Positions 47,205 to 57,894 are shown, counted from the first letter of the stretch. The stretch is DNA of 64,000 nt from Erpobdella octoculata (GCA_963978895.1 CAXBUH010000076.1:98931-162930); one strand, 5' to 3'. A program made the numbers and translations. The notes: generated by a model from the letters alone, not told the origin.

Positions 47205-47500
47205 TTTTTCTGATCAATAAGTATAATTAAAAAATCTGTACTTGTACTTAAGTACAAGATAAATAATGTACTTGTACTTGTACTTAAAGTACATTTAACA
47301 CAGAGTACTTAGTACTTATACTTAAGTACATTTTCTGAGTACTTACGTCAACACTGCTTCTCACCAGTGTTGGAGAGTAACGCGTTACGGTAATAGTATT
47401 ACTTTTATCAGTAACTTGTAATAGTAACAATTACTTCTATTTTAAAGTAATATGTAATAGTAATATATTATTTTTTTAAGTGATTGTAACGAAATTTACG
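47205..47500. repeat. Two hAT-like MITE ends, back to back
   Basis: Around 47200-47357 a stretch rich in GTACTTGTACTTAAGTAC ends in GTCAACACTG (reverse complement CAGTGTTGAC). From 47369 another begins CAGTGTTGGAGAGTAACGCG with GTAATAGTAAC repeats. CAGTGTTG is a common hAT terminus, but no target duplication could be assigned. Confidence 0.45.
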
Positions 47501-47569
47501 TTATTTGTTTCTTTACATTTAAAAGATACTTATTTGACATTTTGTTGTCGAGTTTAATTTTATTTAAGA

Positions 47570-48115
47570 CTAGCGGGGTTACCCGGCGTTGCCCGGGGTT
47601 TTTAGAGGTTTTTCTAATGTTTGTCTCTCTCGCTCCCGTTTCCTTCTCCACTTTCCCGTTTTCGTCGCGTTCCCGGTCGCTTTTCCGCTCTCGGTCGTTT
47701 TCCAGCTCCCGGTCGCTTTCCCGCTCCGAAGTTTTGTTATCGATTTTCTCTCTTGCTCGCGTTTCCTTCCAAGCTTGCTCTCCCGATTCCAGTCGCTTTC
47801 CGCGTTCCCGGTCGCTTTCCGCGTTCCCGGTCGCTTTCCGCGTTCCCGGTCGCTTTCCCGTTCTCGGTCGCTTTCCCGTTCCCGGTCGCTTTCCCGTTCC
47901 CGGTCGCTTTCCCGTTCCCGGTCGCTTTTCCGTTCCCGGTCGCTTTCCCGTTCCCGCTCACGCTTGCTCTCCCGTTCCCGGTCATGCTTGCTCTCCCATT
48001 CCCGGTCACGGTTGCTCTCCCGTTCCCGTTCCCGTTCACGCTCATTTTCTCTTTTCCATTCTTTCATAACTTCTGTTAGCCTATAAAACGTAAAATAGAT
48101 TTGCTAAGACTATAT
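47570..48115 (-). mobile_element. Helitron A copy with long 18-bp minisatellite
   Basis: The 3' terminus on the minus strand is at CTAG 47573-47570 with its GC hairpin. Moving right are the AACCTCTAAAA block, an 18-bp array (CGCTTTCCCGTTCCCGGT), and the conserved TTAGCCTATAAAACGTAAAA block, then a short TA run. Very similar to the inverted half at 5856-6310. Confidence 0.85.
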
Positions 48116-48120
48116 ATATA

Positions 48121-48813
48121 CTAGCAGTGCCCGTAGCGGCTTCGCTCGCATGAAATTAGAGAATTTGAATCGTGCATACATAGTAGAGTACTGCACGGAT
48201 CAATTTTTTAGGTCTCGGCTCGGCCCGTCGACAACTTGGCCCAGCCCGTTTTAAAAACCGAAATTCCTGGCCCGGCACGGCCCGTTAAATATGGGCCCGG
48301 CCCGTTTTTACAGGCCTAGAAGTTCTATATACTTGATGAAAAACTTCGACCCGTCCCACCTTGACTTCAGGTTTAGCCCGCCCCGTCTGAACACCCTAAA
48401 ATCACTAAAATGACTATATACTTGGTTGAAAATCTCGGCCCGTCCCACCTTGATTTAAGGTTTGGGCAGGGCCGTAAGAAGACCCTAAAATAAAGGCTTG
48501 GCTGAACTGAACTCATCTACTTTTAACCGGCAAAAAACCTCAAAATACTAATTTTACTTTTGTAGCATTTACAGTTTTTGAGTAGGAGTTACTTTAAAAA
48601 CCAAGTAACCTTATTTTCCACCCTATATTTGAAGTCTTGGAAACCAAATTTTAAAAAAATGGTAAAACACGTATATCTTTATTTTTAGAATAGAAACTAA
48701 ATACTAATTCTTACATCTGTGGTATTTACAGTTTTGAGTAGCAGTTACTTTAAAAACCAAATAACCCACTTTTCCAACCCACATTTGAGGTCAGTCAGTC
48801 AGTCAGGACATGT

Positions 48814-48815
<2 letters not shown>
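48121..48815 (-). mobile_element. Helitron B copy, internally deleted
   Basis: CTAG at 48121-48124 begins the 3' end (CTAGCAGTGCCCGTAGCGGC on the plus strand). The GGCCCGGCCC segment and about one and a half body units follow, then an abrupt join to AGTCAGTCAGGACATGTTCT, the 5' end, entering (TA)n at 48820. Confidence 0.83.

Positions 48816-48819
<4 letters not shown>

Positions 48820-48902
<83 letters not shown>
48820..48902. repeat. (TA)n microsatellite
   Basis: TA tract shared by the Helitron B 5' end and the left end of PLE type P2. Confidence 0.96.
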
Positions 48903-48908
<6 letters not shown>

Positions 48909-49024
48909 GCAAATTTTGGCAATAAATTTTCTTCTATACATGCTCGAAGAAAAACAGCTCTAAACTTAAAAGAAACAACTTTTTTCATAACACGTTCCAG
49001 GTAGTTGAAAAAGAGTTTCTGGAT

Positions 49025-50275
49025 TTGAAGAAAAGATTTGAGGAAAACTCTGTATTAAAATTCACCTATGAAAATTCTAATAATCACAATCAGCTTGTTT
49101 TTCTAGATACTCTTGTTACTAAAACAGTTAATGGACTCACATCATCAGTTTACGTCAAACCATCTAATACCGGTGTATGTTTAAACGCTCATAGTGAATG
49201 CCCTGACAGGTATAAAACTAGTGTTATCAACAACTACCTTCTTCGTGCATACAATTTGAGTGAAGATTGGAGTAGCTTCCATAGGGAGGTGACTCGTGTA
49301 AAACAGCTTCTTGTTAACAATAATTATGCCAACTCATACGTTGATAAAGTCATTAATGAGTTCGTCTCACGTCTTGTTCAACCCAACAAAAATGAAGCTT
49401 CAGCTAAATCTTCTCATCTGGGAGTTCAAACCTCTGGCGTAGAAAAAGTGCCTTTATTCTATTGCAATCAAATGCACAGTAACTATGCTTTTGATGAAAG
49501 GGCCATAAAACTTATTATTAGAAAAAATGTTGTTCTCTGTGAGCCAGATAAACACAAGTTGAAGATCCACATTTACTATAGAAACCTTAAGACCTCTAAT
49601 TTAGTCATCAGAAATAACCTTTCTTACCACCCAAACGCCCTACAGCAGACTCATCTCGTGTACCTATTTCAATGCCCGCTTCCACATAGTACGGTGGAGA
49701 CATATATAGGTCACACCCGCACAAGTCTTGCCCGACGGCTCACTATGCACATTCAGAACGGTGCAATAAAGCAACATTTTAACACTTCACACCATTGTAA
49801 ACCAACACGAAAACTTCTTGATGAAAACACTACAATAATATTTAGAGAAAATAACTTTACACGCCTGAAGATTCGTGAGGCTCTGTTTATTAAAAAACTT
49901 GCCCCTTCTATTAATAAACAGTTTGATACATTTCCTTCCACTTTAAAACTATTTGATTCCTCAATTAGTTTTGTTGCTGCCCCGTCTGCCCCTCCTGTCT
50001 TTGATTCTGAGCTTGTGACTGATGGCTCAGCTACGTGTTGTCTCGACTGTTCCCGTCTTGATCTGCTTCCCGATGAAAACGATGAGCAATTGCTTCAGGG
50101 AGAGGTTGACAGATCTCACACGTTGGAGACGACGGATGGAGTTGCGGTTTCACTGGCTGCTGAAGAATGTATCGGTACTGATGCACCAGAATCGTTGGAT
50201 GTTGATTCTACTCATGATATGTTCCAACATGTGATAGACAACGTAAATATCACACAACGAAGGCGAAAGAAGTAG
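49025..50275 (+). CDS. PLE protein fragment: post-RT region and GIY-YIG endonuclease
   Basis: An uninterrupted 416-residue frame. Residues 1-130 match the region after the reverse transcriptase palm in PLEs: FLDTLVTKTVNGLTSSVYVK, PSNTGVCLNAHSECPDRYKT, then WSSFHREVTRVKQLLVNNNY. The endonuclease is at about residues 210-300: THLVYLFQCPLPHS, then the YIG motif in TYIGHTRTSLARRLTMH and an Asn-containing helix before KQHF. The acidic tail ends VIDNVNITQRRRKK. The reverse transcriptase proper is missing, so this copy is not autonomous and the start codon is an internal Met. In complete elements this enzyme nicks target DNA to prime reverse transcription. Confidence 0.88.
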   Translation: MKKRFEENSVLKFTYENSNNHNQLVFLDTLVTKTVNGLTSSVYVKPSNTGVCLNAHSECPDRYKTSVINNYLLRAYNLSEDWSSFHREVTRVKQLLVNNNYANSYVDKVINEFVSRLVQPNKNEASAKSSHLGVQTSGVEKVPLFYCNQMHSNYAFDERAIKLIIRKNVVLCEPDKHKLKIHIYYRNLKTSNLVIRNNLSYHPNALQQTHLVYLFQCPLPHSTVETYIGHTRTSLARRLTMHIQNGAIKQHFNTSHHCKPTRKLLDENTTIIFRENNFTRLKIREALFIKKLAPSINKQFDTFPSTLKLFDSSISFVAAPSAPPVFDSELVTDGSATCCLDCSRLDLLPDENDEQLLQGEVDRSHTLETTDGVAVSLAAEECIGTDAPESLDVDSTHDMFQHVIDNVNITQRRRKK

Positions 50276-50485
50276 ATCGTATCTTGCTTATTTCCCCCCC
50301 CCTTATGATTGTTTCGTTTTACTTGTTATTTATTTTATTTTATTTATTTATTATTATATATAAATTTATTTTTTCTTTCTATTTTATTTGTATTATTTAT
50401 TTTTCTTCTTTTGCTTTTCGAATATTTGAGCAACATTTTCGTTTCTTTCTGTGCTTTTGGTTTTCCGTTGTGTTTACGTTTCATT

Positions 50486-50526
50486 TGCCTTGAAAATGGA
50501 GAGTTTCTCTCCGAAACGCGTCGGCA
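50486..50526 (+). ncRNA. Variant hammerhead-like fold, PLE type P2
   Basis: Stem I UGCC/GGCA, core UUGAAAA, extra U, stem II GGAGAG/CUCUCC with a UUU loop, GAA, palindromic stem III ACGCGU, cleavage triplet GUC. Relative to CUGAAGA the first and sixth core bases are both changed (C3 to U, G8 to A), which keeps them complementary. AATAAA lies 8 nt downstream. Confidence 0.6.
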
Positions 50527-50674
50527 TTATATGTAATAAAAATAATTTCTAACTATGAATTTCAATAGTTTGTTTGAGGCTCGTCTTGTTCCACAGTTTA
50601 GAAAAGTGGAACGTGTTATGAAAAAAGTTGTTTCTTTTAAGTTTAGAGCTGTTTTTCTTTGAGCATGTATAGAA

Positions 50675-51062
<388 letters not shown>

Positions 51063-51066
51063 ACTC

Positions 51067-51205
51067 AAAAAATGCGCCACTTCCACCGCCAAAAAACAGT
51101 GGTTGTTAAGCGCTTTTGTTGGGGTATGTTGAACACAACACTCGACTATGAATGGGTACGAATCAATGCTCGATAGTATATAAGTTGTACGGCGTACAAT
51201 CCGTA
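51067..51205. repeat. Dispersed repeat, copy of 6508-6645
   Basis: Almost identical to the left copy from GCGCCACTTCCACCGCC to GTACGGCGTACAATCCGT, but without the tRNA-like part. Confidence 0.8.
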
Positions 51206-51206
51206 C

Positions 51207-51238
<32 letters not shown>

Positions 51239-51239
51239 A

Positions 51240-51417
51240 GTTCCCGCTCGCTCACCCGCTCCGCTCCGCTCATTTTGTGACGGATTTCAAATTTTTTTTT
51301 TATATTTGATTCCCCTTGACTCTCAAGGTTGTGTGAAAATTTCATTACGATCGGATGAATGGTGTAGCAATGCATAAAGGCCATTAACATACAAACATTC
51401 ATTTTTATATATATATA
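51240..51417 (-). repeat. Helitron A leader (5' end)
   Basis: It begins on the minus strand at TCTATATATATATAAAAATG (51417) and continues through the conserved leader to the GAGCGGGAACTA block. It lies only a few bases from the 3' end of the next Helitron (CTAG 51424). Confidence 0.8.
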
Positions 51418-51423
51418 GATAGA

Positions 51424-51835
51424 CTAGCGGGGTACCCGGCGTTGCCCGGGATTTTTAGAAGTTTTTCTAATGTTTTTCTTTCTCTCTCCCGTTTTTTCCC
51501 CGCTTGCTTTCACGCTTCCGGTCGCTTTCTTGTTCCCTCTTGCTCTTCCGTTCCCGTTCGCTTTCCCGCTCCCGCTCGTTTTCCCGCTCCTGGTCGCTTT
51601 CTCGTTCTCGGTCGCTTTTTCGCTATCGGTCGCTTACCCGCTCTTGGTGGATTACCCGTTCCCGGTCACTTACCCGCTCCCGCTAGCTCACCTTTTTCTG
51701 TTCGCTTTCCCTTTGAGTGCTTGCTCTTTCGCTCTCGGTCGCTTTTTTGTTTCTGGTTGCTTTCCCGTTCCCGTTCCCGCTCATTCTCTAGCTCCCGTTT
51801 CCGCTTGCTCTCCCACTCCACTCATTTTGTGACCG
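51424..51835 (-). mobile_element. Helitron A copy, diverged minisatellite
   Basis: CTAG 51424-51427 and hairpin TACCCGGCGTTGCCCGG mark the 3' end on the minus strand. A degenerate 18-bp array follows and runs into ACTCATTTTGTGACCGATTT, a leader-like sequence. The frames open here are low-complexity only. Confidence 0.8.
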
Positions 51836-52499
51836 ATTTTAATTTTTTTTACAAAAACTTTCCTCTATTGACCCAACATCGCTAGCCAGAAAATCTGCGG
51901 TTCTTGCTTGTTGTTGCCTAATGGAACCTCAGACCTTCAATGTGTTAACTGAAGCATGAGATGGTGTACTCGCAAAATTTGCAAAACGTAAGAAAGTTGC
52001 AGTGGCGTGGGCAAGGTATAAAAATGTGATTAAAAAATTCGTTGCGAAAACATAGAAACGTCTGTAACAGTAAGATCCGTTGAAATTTTAACTAATGCTA
52101 TCTATAAAAAAATTACCTTGATTTTTAATTAATTGTTGGCATTGTTTATTTTCAGATCTTATATCTCATCAGGTAGAACATTCTAGATGTTCACAGTCTT
52201 TCCAAGAGTCATCCGTAACAATAACATCATTTTGTTGTCTTTCATCTAGTAAATTTATTTTCAGATTGTACATCTTGTTGGAAGTGTTGATCTTTATAAG
52301 TTTTCACTTTAAAACAGCCTTAACAATAACAATAAAGCTGTGTAGCAATAAAGTCTTTGTTAATTACAATTTTCCAAAAAGTGATCTAACTAAAAATCAT
52401 ATCATAGGCTACAGAGAAACAAACCAAATGCCGAGCTTAGTAAAAGAGTGTACAAAAATAAGCTTTATAACTTTTTCAAAAATGTTTTTGAAGGCTGTT
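51836..52499. other. No recognisable feature
   Basis: AT-rich spacer. An ORF of 111 codons overlaps the LINE 3' end and has no recognisable content. Confidence 0.45.
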
Positions 52500-52818
52500 T
52501 TTCCCTTCATTTTTTTTTTCATTTTTTTTCATTTATTGAGCACCAACATAAGTATTAAACGTAAACAAAAGAAAATAACCAAAACGACAAGAAAAATATA
52601 GAACAAAAATTTCAAAAAAAGAAAAAAAATCGATTGGTTGAGAAAGAAATAAGGTACCCAAAAGGTTCGTCCGAAGGGAATTCCTTCCCGCTTAATGGAC
52701 AACCTTTACAAAAAGAACCAAATGAGCTGGTTGAGTTAAGACATTTCAAATAGTAGTTCAATAAACTTATCAAGGAAGAGACTGAAATTGGTATGCTAAG
52801 GTAATAGGTATTGAGTAA

Positions 52819-55800
52819 TTATGAGTGAGACGATAATAAGTAAGATTTCAGAGCTTGCTTAAATAGCGAAATACGTTTCAAGGAGGAGACAGATATTGGA
52901 ATGATTGAATAAATACGAGGGCCAGAGCATTTAATAGAGAATGTTTTAAGAGTTGTCCGAGCAAAATCCGTTCGAAAACAGCGACCGGGGCGCAGATCAT
53001 AGGAATGAACATCAGATAATTTTACAAACATGTTATCGAATGATGAGGGTAATATAAAATTATCATATTTATACATGAAAATGCCAGTTTGGAAGAAATT
53101 AATCTGATAAATATTAAGAATGTTGTTGTTAGCCATTTGAATTTTACAAGACGATGTGGGAGGCATGTGAAAAATAATTCGAATAATTCGCTTTTGCAAA
53201 ATATGAAGAGGCTTTAAACGAGTTGAATAATTTGAGGCCCAGACAATATTGCAGTATGATAAGTACGGAAATATAAGTGCATAGTATAACATCATAGAAA
53301 TATTGGCATCAGCAAACTGATGTATACGAGATAGCACTCCACAATTTTTTGCAACCTTAGATGTAACATGTTCAATGTGAGTTTTTAATGTAAGGTGTTC
53401 ATCAAGCAACACGCCCAAGAACTTGCAATAAGGAACCCGCAAAATTGGTATATCATCAATCTTCAGCTGACAATTACAGAAAGTATTTTTGTTTATATGG
53501 TGAAATAAAATGTAATTCGTTTTGCTAACATTTAAGGAAAGTCTACTAGCAGAGAACCATTTAGAAACAGAAAGTAATTCACTGTTGGTATCGTAATATA
53601 AATTTTCTAAGTTATCGCCAGTCGCAAAGAGGTTAGTATCGTCCGCAAACAAAACAAATTCAAGGCGATTTGAAACTGAGCATAGGTCGTTAATATAGAT
53701 GAGGAATAGAAGCGGTCCCAGCACCGACCCTTGAGGCACCCCACAAGTTACCTGCTTCATCGAAGAGATAGAGTTGCTGTACTGGACGCATTGTGATCTA
53801 CAGCTAAGATAGTCACTGAACCATGATAGTGGAGTTCCCCGGATTCCATAGTACCTCAATTTTTCCACCAGAATGCCGTGATCAACCGTATCGAAGGCTT
53901 TAGCTAGGTCCAGGAAGATGCCAACTACATATTTCCCACGGTCCATGGCCTCGGCAATCTTTGAATGTAACATGACCAGTGGCATATAAGTTGAGTGATT
54001 TTTTCTAAATCCAAACTGATTTGGTGTAATAATGGAAAATTTATCAAGATAATTATAAAGTCTGGAGTGCATCACTCTTTCAAAAAACTTTGAGAAATAG
54101 CACAAGACAGATATTGGCCGGTAATTAGAAAAGTTTTCTTTTTTCCCAGATTTGTAAATTGGAATGACTTTGGCTGTTTTTAGTTGAGCGGGGAATACTC
54201 CTGAAGTTATTGAGCAATTTATTATGGCAGACAGAGGACTAGCGATCGCCGTAATTGAATTTCGTGCGATGCTTGGGTCGACTCCATCGGATCCGCAGCT
54301 GTGAGAGATCTTTAAGTCTGAGGCTATTTTGATAATCTCATCGGGCGTAGTGGGTGCAAAAAAAAAAGAGTGAGTCACAGGATTGCCAAGATATTTTTCA
54401 AACGTTGTATCCGGTGGGGATATCTTTCTTGCGAGGTTGGAGCCAATATTAGAAAAGTAATTATTAAACGACTCAGCAATAACAGAGGAAGATGTCAATA
54501 GACTACCGTCATCCGTACAGAAAGTCTTGCATTGTTCCATGCTGGTCTTTTTATTTAAAATGTTCCCAATTAACTTCCATGTTCCTTTCATGTTGTTGTT
54601 GTTTAATTTAAACTTTTCGGAGTAGAATTGTTTGATGGTTTTTACCTTAGTTGATTTGAAGAGGTTTCTAAATGTAGTAAATTTCTGTTTGTTAGACGGA
54701 GATGGATTCCTGGTGTATGCTCGGTAAAGCGCATTTTTTTTCTTGCAGCTTTTCATAAGTTCAGGTGTCATCCATTCTTTATCAAACTTGTTAGGTCCGT
54801 TAGATTTGCCGCTGCAGCTCACCAGAGGAAAGGAATTATTATATATCTCAAGGTATCTATTGATAAACATTGAATAGGCGGATGACGCGTCGCCACACTC
54901 GGCCACCTCTATTACCCTAGACCAATCGGCTCCATGCAGCGTTTGCTCAAAAATTTCTTTGTTAACGAAACTCCTTCTTAAGCAAAAGACATGATTTTTT
55001 CCGACGCAATCAGGTGTCGATAATGTGGCAGAGAGAAAAATAGGGAAGTGGTCCGAGACATCATCGAGTACAATCCTGGCGAGAGTCTTCTGTAGTGGAT
55101 AATTAGTAAATATATTATCAATTGCGGTGGCGGTTGAAGGGCATTTTCTAGTTGGCGTTGTAAAGGCTGGAAGAAGGCAGTGGGAAGCTAGTAAATTAAA
55201 AAACTCAGCTGTAAGTGAGTTCCATTCTTTGTCAAGAAAATCAATGTTGAAGTCGCCCAGTAGAAATATCTTCATATTTTTTCTGTCAACGTAATCCAAG
55301 ATGTTACTCAGCTCTGCATTAAAAACACGTATATTGGTATCCGGTGGGCGATAGATTACTCCAACAGTAAAACTTCCAATTCCTCGACACTCCGCAGATA
55401 CCAAGAGAATTTCAAATGAAGTAATATCAACACTCCAGGAACTAGCATCAAGAACAGAATATTTTAAGTCAGAGTCGATAAAAAAACCAACTCCGCCACC
55501 TTTTTTCATAACTCTATGTCTAGATACGAAAACAAAGCCCGGTATTTCCACGCTCAAGGATGAATTGTCATCCAGCCAGGTCTCTGTAACCGCCAAAATC
55601 CTAGATCTACTCCAGTGAAGTAATATTGCTAAGTCATGCAATTTATTTTTTAAGCTTCTGCAATTGACGTGAAGAAATGAAAAATGATCAGAAGCTAATC
55701 GACCGGTTAACTCGTTTAACTCATCAGAAGTAACATAAACATTTCTATTATCATAGATTGGATGGAAGATATTTTCATCAGGATCAATGTTATAATCAAA

Positions 55801-55872
55801 CGAAGAGGAGCTTCTTATAAACTTCAGTAAACTTAAACGTTCTTCTTCAGTGTTCGTCGTATCATAAGCCAT
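52819..55872 (-). CDS. LINE ORF2: AP endonuclease and reverse transcriptase
   Basis: About 1017 residues from ATG 55872. That ATG lies one base after the TAA of ORF1 (TAA-A-ATG), which suggests termination-reinitiation. Endonuclease motifs: FLHVNCRSLKNKLHD (about 65), VTETWLDDNS (about 95), FLLGDFNIDFL (about 205) and DVSDHFPIFLS (about 273). Reverse transcriptase: NYRPISVLCYFSKFFERVMH (about 590), GIFLDLAKAFDTVDHGILVE (about 655), CGVPQGSVLGPLLFLIYIND (about 708) and FADDTNLFATG (about 745). The C-terminal part includes HLTLKTHIEHVTSKVAKNCG and LSYCNIVWASNYSTRLK. No stop or shift is seen. Confidence 0.93.
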   Translation of the reverse strand: MAYDTTNTEEERLSLLKFIRSSSSFDYNIDPDENIFHPIYDNRNVYVTSDELNELTGRLASDHFSFLHVNCRSLKNKLHDLAILLHWSRSRILAVTETWLDDNSSLSVEIPGFVFVSRHRVMKKGGGVGFFIDSDLKYSVLDASSWSVDITSFEILLVSAECRGIGSFTVGVIYRPPDTNIRVFNAELSNILDYVDRKNMKIFLLGDFNIDFLDKEWNSLTAEFFNLLASHCLLPAFTTPTRKCPSTATAIDNIFTNYPLQKTLARIVLDDVSDHFPIFLSATLSTPDCVGKNHVFCLRRSFVNKEIFEQTLHGADWSRVIEVAECGDASSAYSMFINRYLEIYNNSFPLVSCSGKSNGPNKFDKEWMTPELMKSCKKKNALYRAYTRNPSPSNKQKFTTFRNLFKSTKVKTIKQFYSEKFKLNNNNMKGTWKLIGNILNKKTSMEQCKTFCTDDGSLLTSSSVIAESFNNYFSNIGSNLARKISPPDTTFEKYLGNPVTHSFFFAPTTPDEIIKIASDLKISHSCGSDGVDPSIARNSITAIASPLSAIINCSITSGVFPAQLKTAKVIPIYKSGKKENFSNYRPISVLCYFSKFFERVMHSRLYNYLDKFSIITPNQFGFRKNHSTYMPLVMLHSKIAEAMDRGKYVVGIFLDLAKAFDTVDHGILVEKLRYYGIRGTPLSWFSDYLSCRSQCVQYSNSISSMKQVTCGVPQGSVLGPLLFLIYINDLCSVSNRLEFVLFADDTNLFATGDNLENLYYDTNSELLSVSKWFSASRLSLNVSKTNYILFHHINKNTFCNCQLKIDDIPILRVPYCKFLGVLLDEHLTLKTHIEHVTSKVAKNCGVLSRIHQFADANISMMLYYALIFPYLSYCNIVWASNYSTRLKPLHILQKRIIRIIFHMPPTSSCKIQMANNNILNIYQINFFQTGIFMYKYDNFILPSSFDNMFVKLSDVHSYDLRPGRCFRTDFARTTLKTFSIKCSGPRIYSIIPISVSSLKRISLFKQALKSYLLSSHS

Positions 55873-55873
55873 T

Positions 55874-56629
55874 TTAACAAATCTGTAACTTTTCAACCTC
55901 CTCGAGACTTAGGATTTTAATTGGCTTGTCAGATTCAACTCTTTTTGCAAAAACAACGCCATTCCATGTCCAGATGGAGGAGATTTTTTTTTCTTTGAGT
56001 AGTCTCCTGCCTCTCGAAAAGATTTCTGAGCATCTCTTAGTTAAATGTTCGTTGATATAAATTTTATGTTTATCTTCTTGTTTGTGAAGTAGGCGTCTTG
56101 AAGAGTAAATTCGGTCTCTGACTGTCTTTGAAGCAAGAGTTATAACTATCGGTCGTGGTGCGTTTTTAATGCCAGGTATTCTGTACCCGGCAGTGATATC
56201 CTTCATAGATATGTCGAGATCTAACCTCGTCCTGCAACACTCCACGACAGCACTCATTGTATCCTGCCGAGACATATGTTTGGAGGAATCACCTTCTCCA
56301 GCAGTCACACCCGAAGCCACCTCAGCGTAGGACGATTCAGGGATTCCGTGAATGACGAGATCGTTGCTTCTCAATTGCATCTCCAGTCTGTCAACTCGAA
56401 TCTGTAGAGTTTTGTTTTCCTCCGTTATGGACTTTATTTTATCAACCAGTGGCTTAATTTCGTCCTTTATCAGTTTTGTCACTGTCTCCAACATTAAGTT
56501 CTTCATCATTTCTTTAATGCCATGTTCCAGACTGGGAAGTATCTTTTCCTTAATCTTATCTGATAATGCTTCAATTGTTTTACCTTCCATTAACAAGTCC
56601 AGAACCTCCTCTTGCCTTTTACGCGACAT
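55874..56629 (-). CDS. LINE ORF1: coiled-coil RNA-binding protein
   Basis: 251 residues from ATG 56629. Residues about 20-85 form a coiled-coil-like segment (LVDKIKSITEENKTLQIRVD, RLEMQL). An RRM-like core starts RSNDLVIHGIPESSYAEV, followed by the C-terminal domain (DITAGYRIPG, RPIVITLASKTVRDRIYSSR, KIYINEHLTKRCSEIFSRGR). This resembles ORF1 proteins that coat the LINE RNA. Confidence 0.85.
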   Translation of the reverse strand: MSRKRQEEVLDLLMEGKTIEALSDKIKEKILPSLEHGIKEMMKNLMLETVTKLIKDEIKPLVDKIKSITEENKTLQIRVDRLEMQLRSNDLVIHGIPESSYAEVASGVTAGEGDSSKHMSRQDTMSAVVECCRTRLDLDISMKDITAGYRIPGIKNAPRPIVITLASKTVRDRIYSSRRLLHKQEDKHKIYINEHLTKRCSEIFSRGRRLLKEKKISSIWTWNGVVFAKRVESDKPIKILSLEEVEKLQIC

Positions 56630-56650
56630 CACAGTATGTAGTACAACTTA

Positions 56651-57320
56651 CAGGAGTGGCAACAAACGACAACAGAACTAAACTTACTAAACTATTCAAC
56701 ACTGTTTGACAAAACCAGGTATCAAAATCAGATAAATTTTGTACCAATAGTTAGCTTGTATTGAGACAAGTTCAGTCATATAAATTTTTACCAGATATGT
56801 TTACTAAAAACGAAATGTTATCGAGAAAAGTAATAGAGACTCGACAGCGACAACCGGCTCATACGTACGTAAACAAATGCCCTAAGACTACTTTCCTAGA
56901 TTTGCTAATGGAAACCTACTTAATTAAAAACTAATTATTAATTTTTCTTGGGAGGCCGTGGCTCACGACAGCCCGTTTGCAAGATGACGCTTCAAAGCTA
57001 TTAAGTTATTAAATTAAAAAGTTATTAGGTTATTCAACGTACGAAACCCATTTATAAAAAAAAGTGTATATTTTATTAAAATTAATTTATCTCGTTCACT
57101 ACTTGCTATTTCGCCCGTGCAATTGTATTCAGCAATCGAAGTGTTAACCGAGATATCTAATATATTTCTTGGCATAAACAAGTATCAGATGCCCCCCCCC
57201 ACCTGCTATCATTGAATTCTTTGCGTTCTATTAATTCGTCGGCTGATAATTCACAAAAAACTCCACCAAACATGTTATTTATTATTTTCAGTTTTTTTAC
57301 AAAAGTAATTGAACGACGAG
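56651..57320. other. No recognisable feature
   Basis: AT-rich spacer; nothing beyond short homopolymers. Confidence 0.45.
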
Positions 57321-57473
57321 ATGGCGTTTCGGTGGGAGACTATGCTAAAAAAAGTGGGCACATATAAGGAGAAGGAGGAAAAAGAGAAAGAAAAAGAGAA
57401 GGAAAAGAAAAAGGTAACAGAGAAGGAGAAGCAAAAGAATGAAGAGAAAAGATTGATCTTTCAATGCACATAA
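57321..57473 (+). CDS. Small Lys/Glu-rich ORF, hypothetical
   Basis: A 50-codon frame starting MAFRWETMLKKVGTYKEKEE, continuing in an almost pure Glu/Lys helix and ending EEKRLIFQCT. The N-terminus is not low-complexity, which argues mildly for a real product or exon. However, purine-rich runs are easily open, and no promoter or splice context is evident. Confidence 0.25.
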   Translation: MAFRWETMLKKVGTYKEKEEKEKEKEKEKKKVTEKEKQKNEEKRLIFQCT

Positions 57474-57890
57474 AATAAACCGAGGGGAGAGGTTCTTATA
57501 AGCAGCATAAAAAAATCAACAGCAACCAAAAAAAACTGAAACTAAAATGCAATAAAAAAATTGCAAGCAATCATCATCATCAAATTCATGTTTTGTTGAC
57601 TGGACGGGAAGGAAGCGATGTCAACGACTTGATCGTCTTTAGGTTGTCTTCTCGGTTTTCTCGCAGAAGTATTTCGAAACATGACCACTTGGAATAATTA
57701 CGTTTGGTAATAAATAATGTCTTACAAACTCAGGTGAAAAAATGAAAGAACGATTAAAATAATTAGCAGTGACCGGAGACATAAGTCGTATACGATACAA
57801 TCTGGCATGTTATTTTTGTGAAGGTCCAGCCATAACTTTTTTGATGAAATCTGAAAGTTTTTATAAATTTGACGTTGAAATAAATTTCAT
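57474..57890. other. No recognisable feature
   Basis: AT-rich sequence with no ORF or repeat end. Confidence 0.4.
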
Positions 57891-57894
57891 ATTT

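Larger units (their letters stand above)
52500..56650 (-). mobile_element. Full-length-looking CR1/Jockey-group LINE
   Basis: Order on the minus strand: 5' UTR, ORF1 (56629-55874), ORF2 (55872-52819), and a 3' UTR with the CGGGAAGGAATTCCCTTCGG hairpin block, ending TGCTCAATAAATG and an A-rich tail near 52500-52545. Both ORFs are intact. Truncated relatives at 42451-43245 and 1386-1546 share the same 3' end, as expected from incomplete target-primed reverse transcription. Confidence 0.9.

Noticed and set aside
52266..52601. 111-codon plus-strand frame
   Set aside because: Low-complexity hydrophobic and lysine text over the antisense of a LINE 3' UTR and poly(A).
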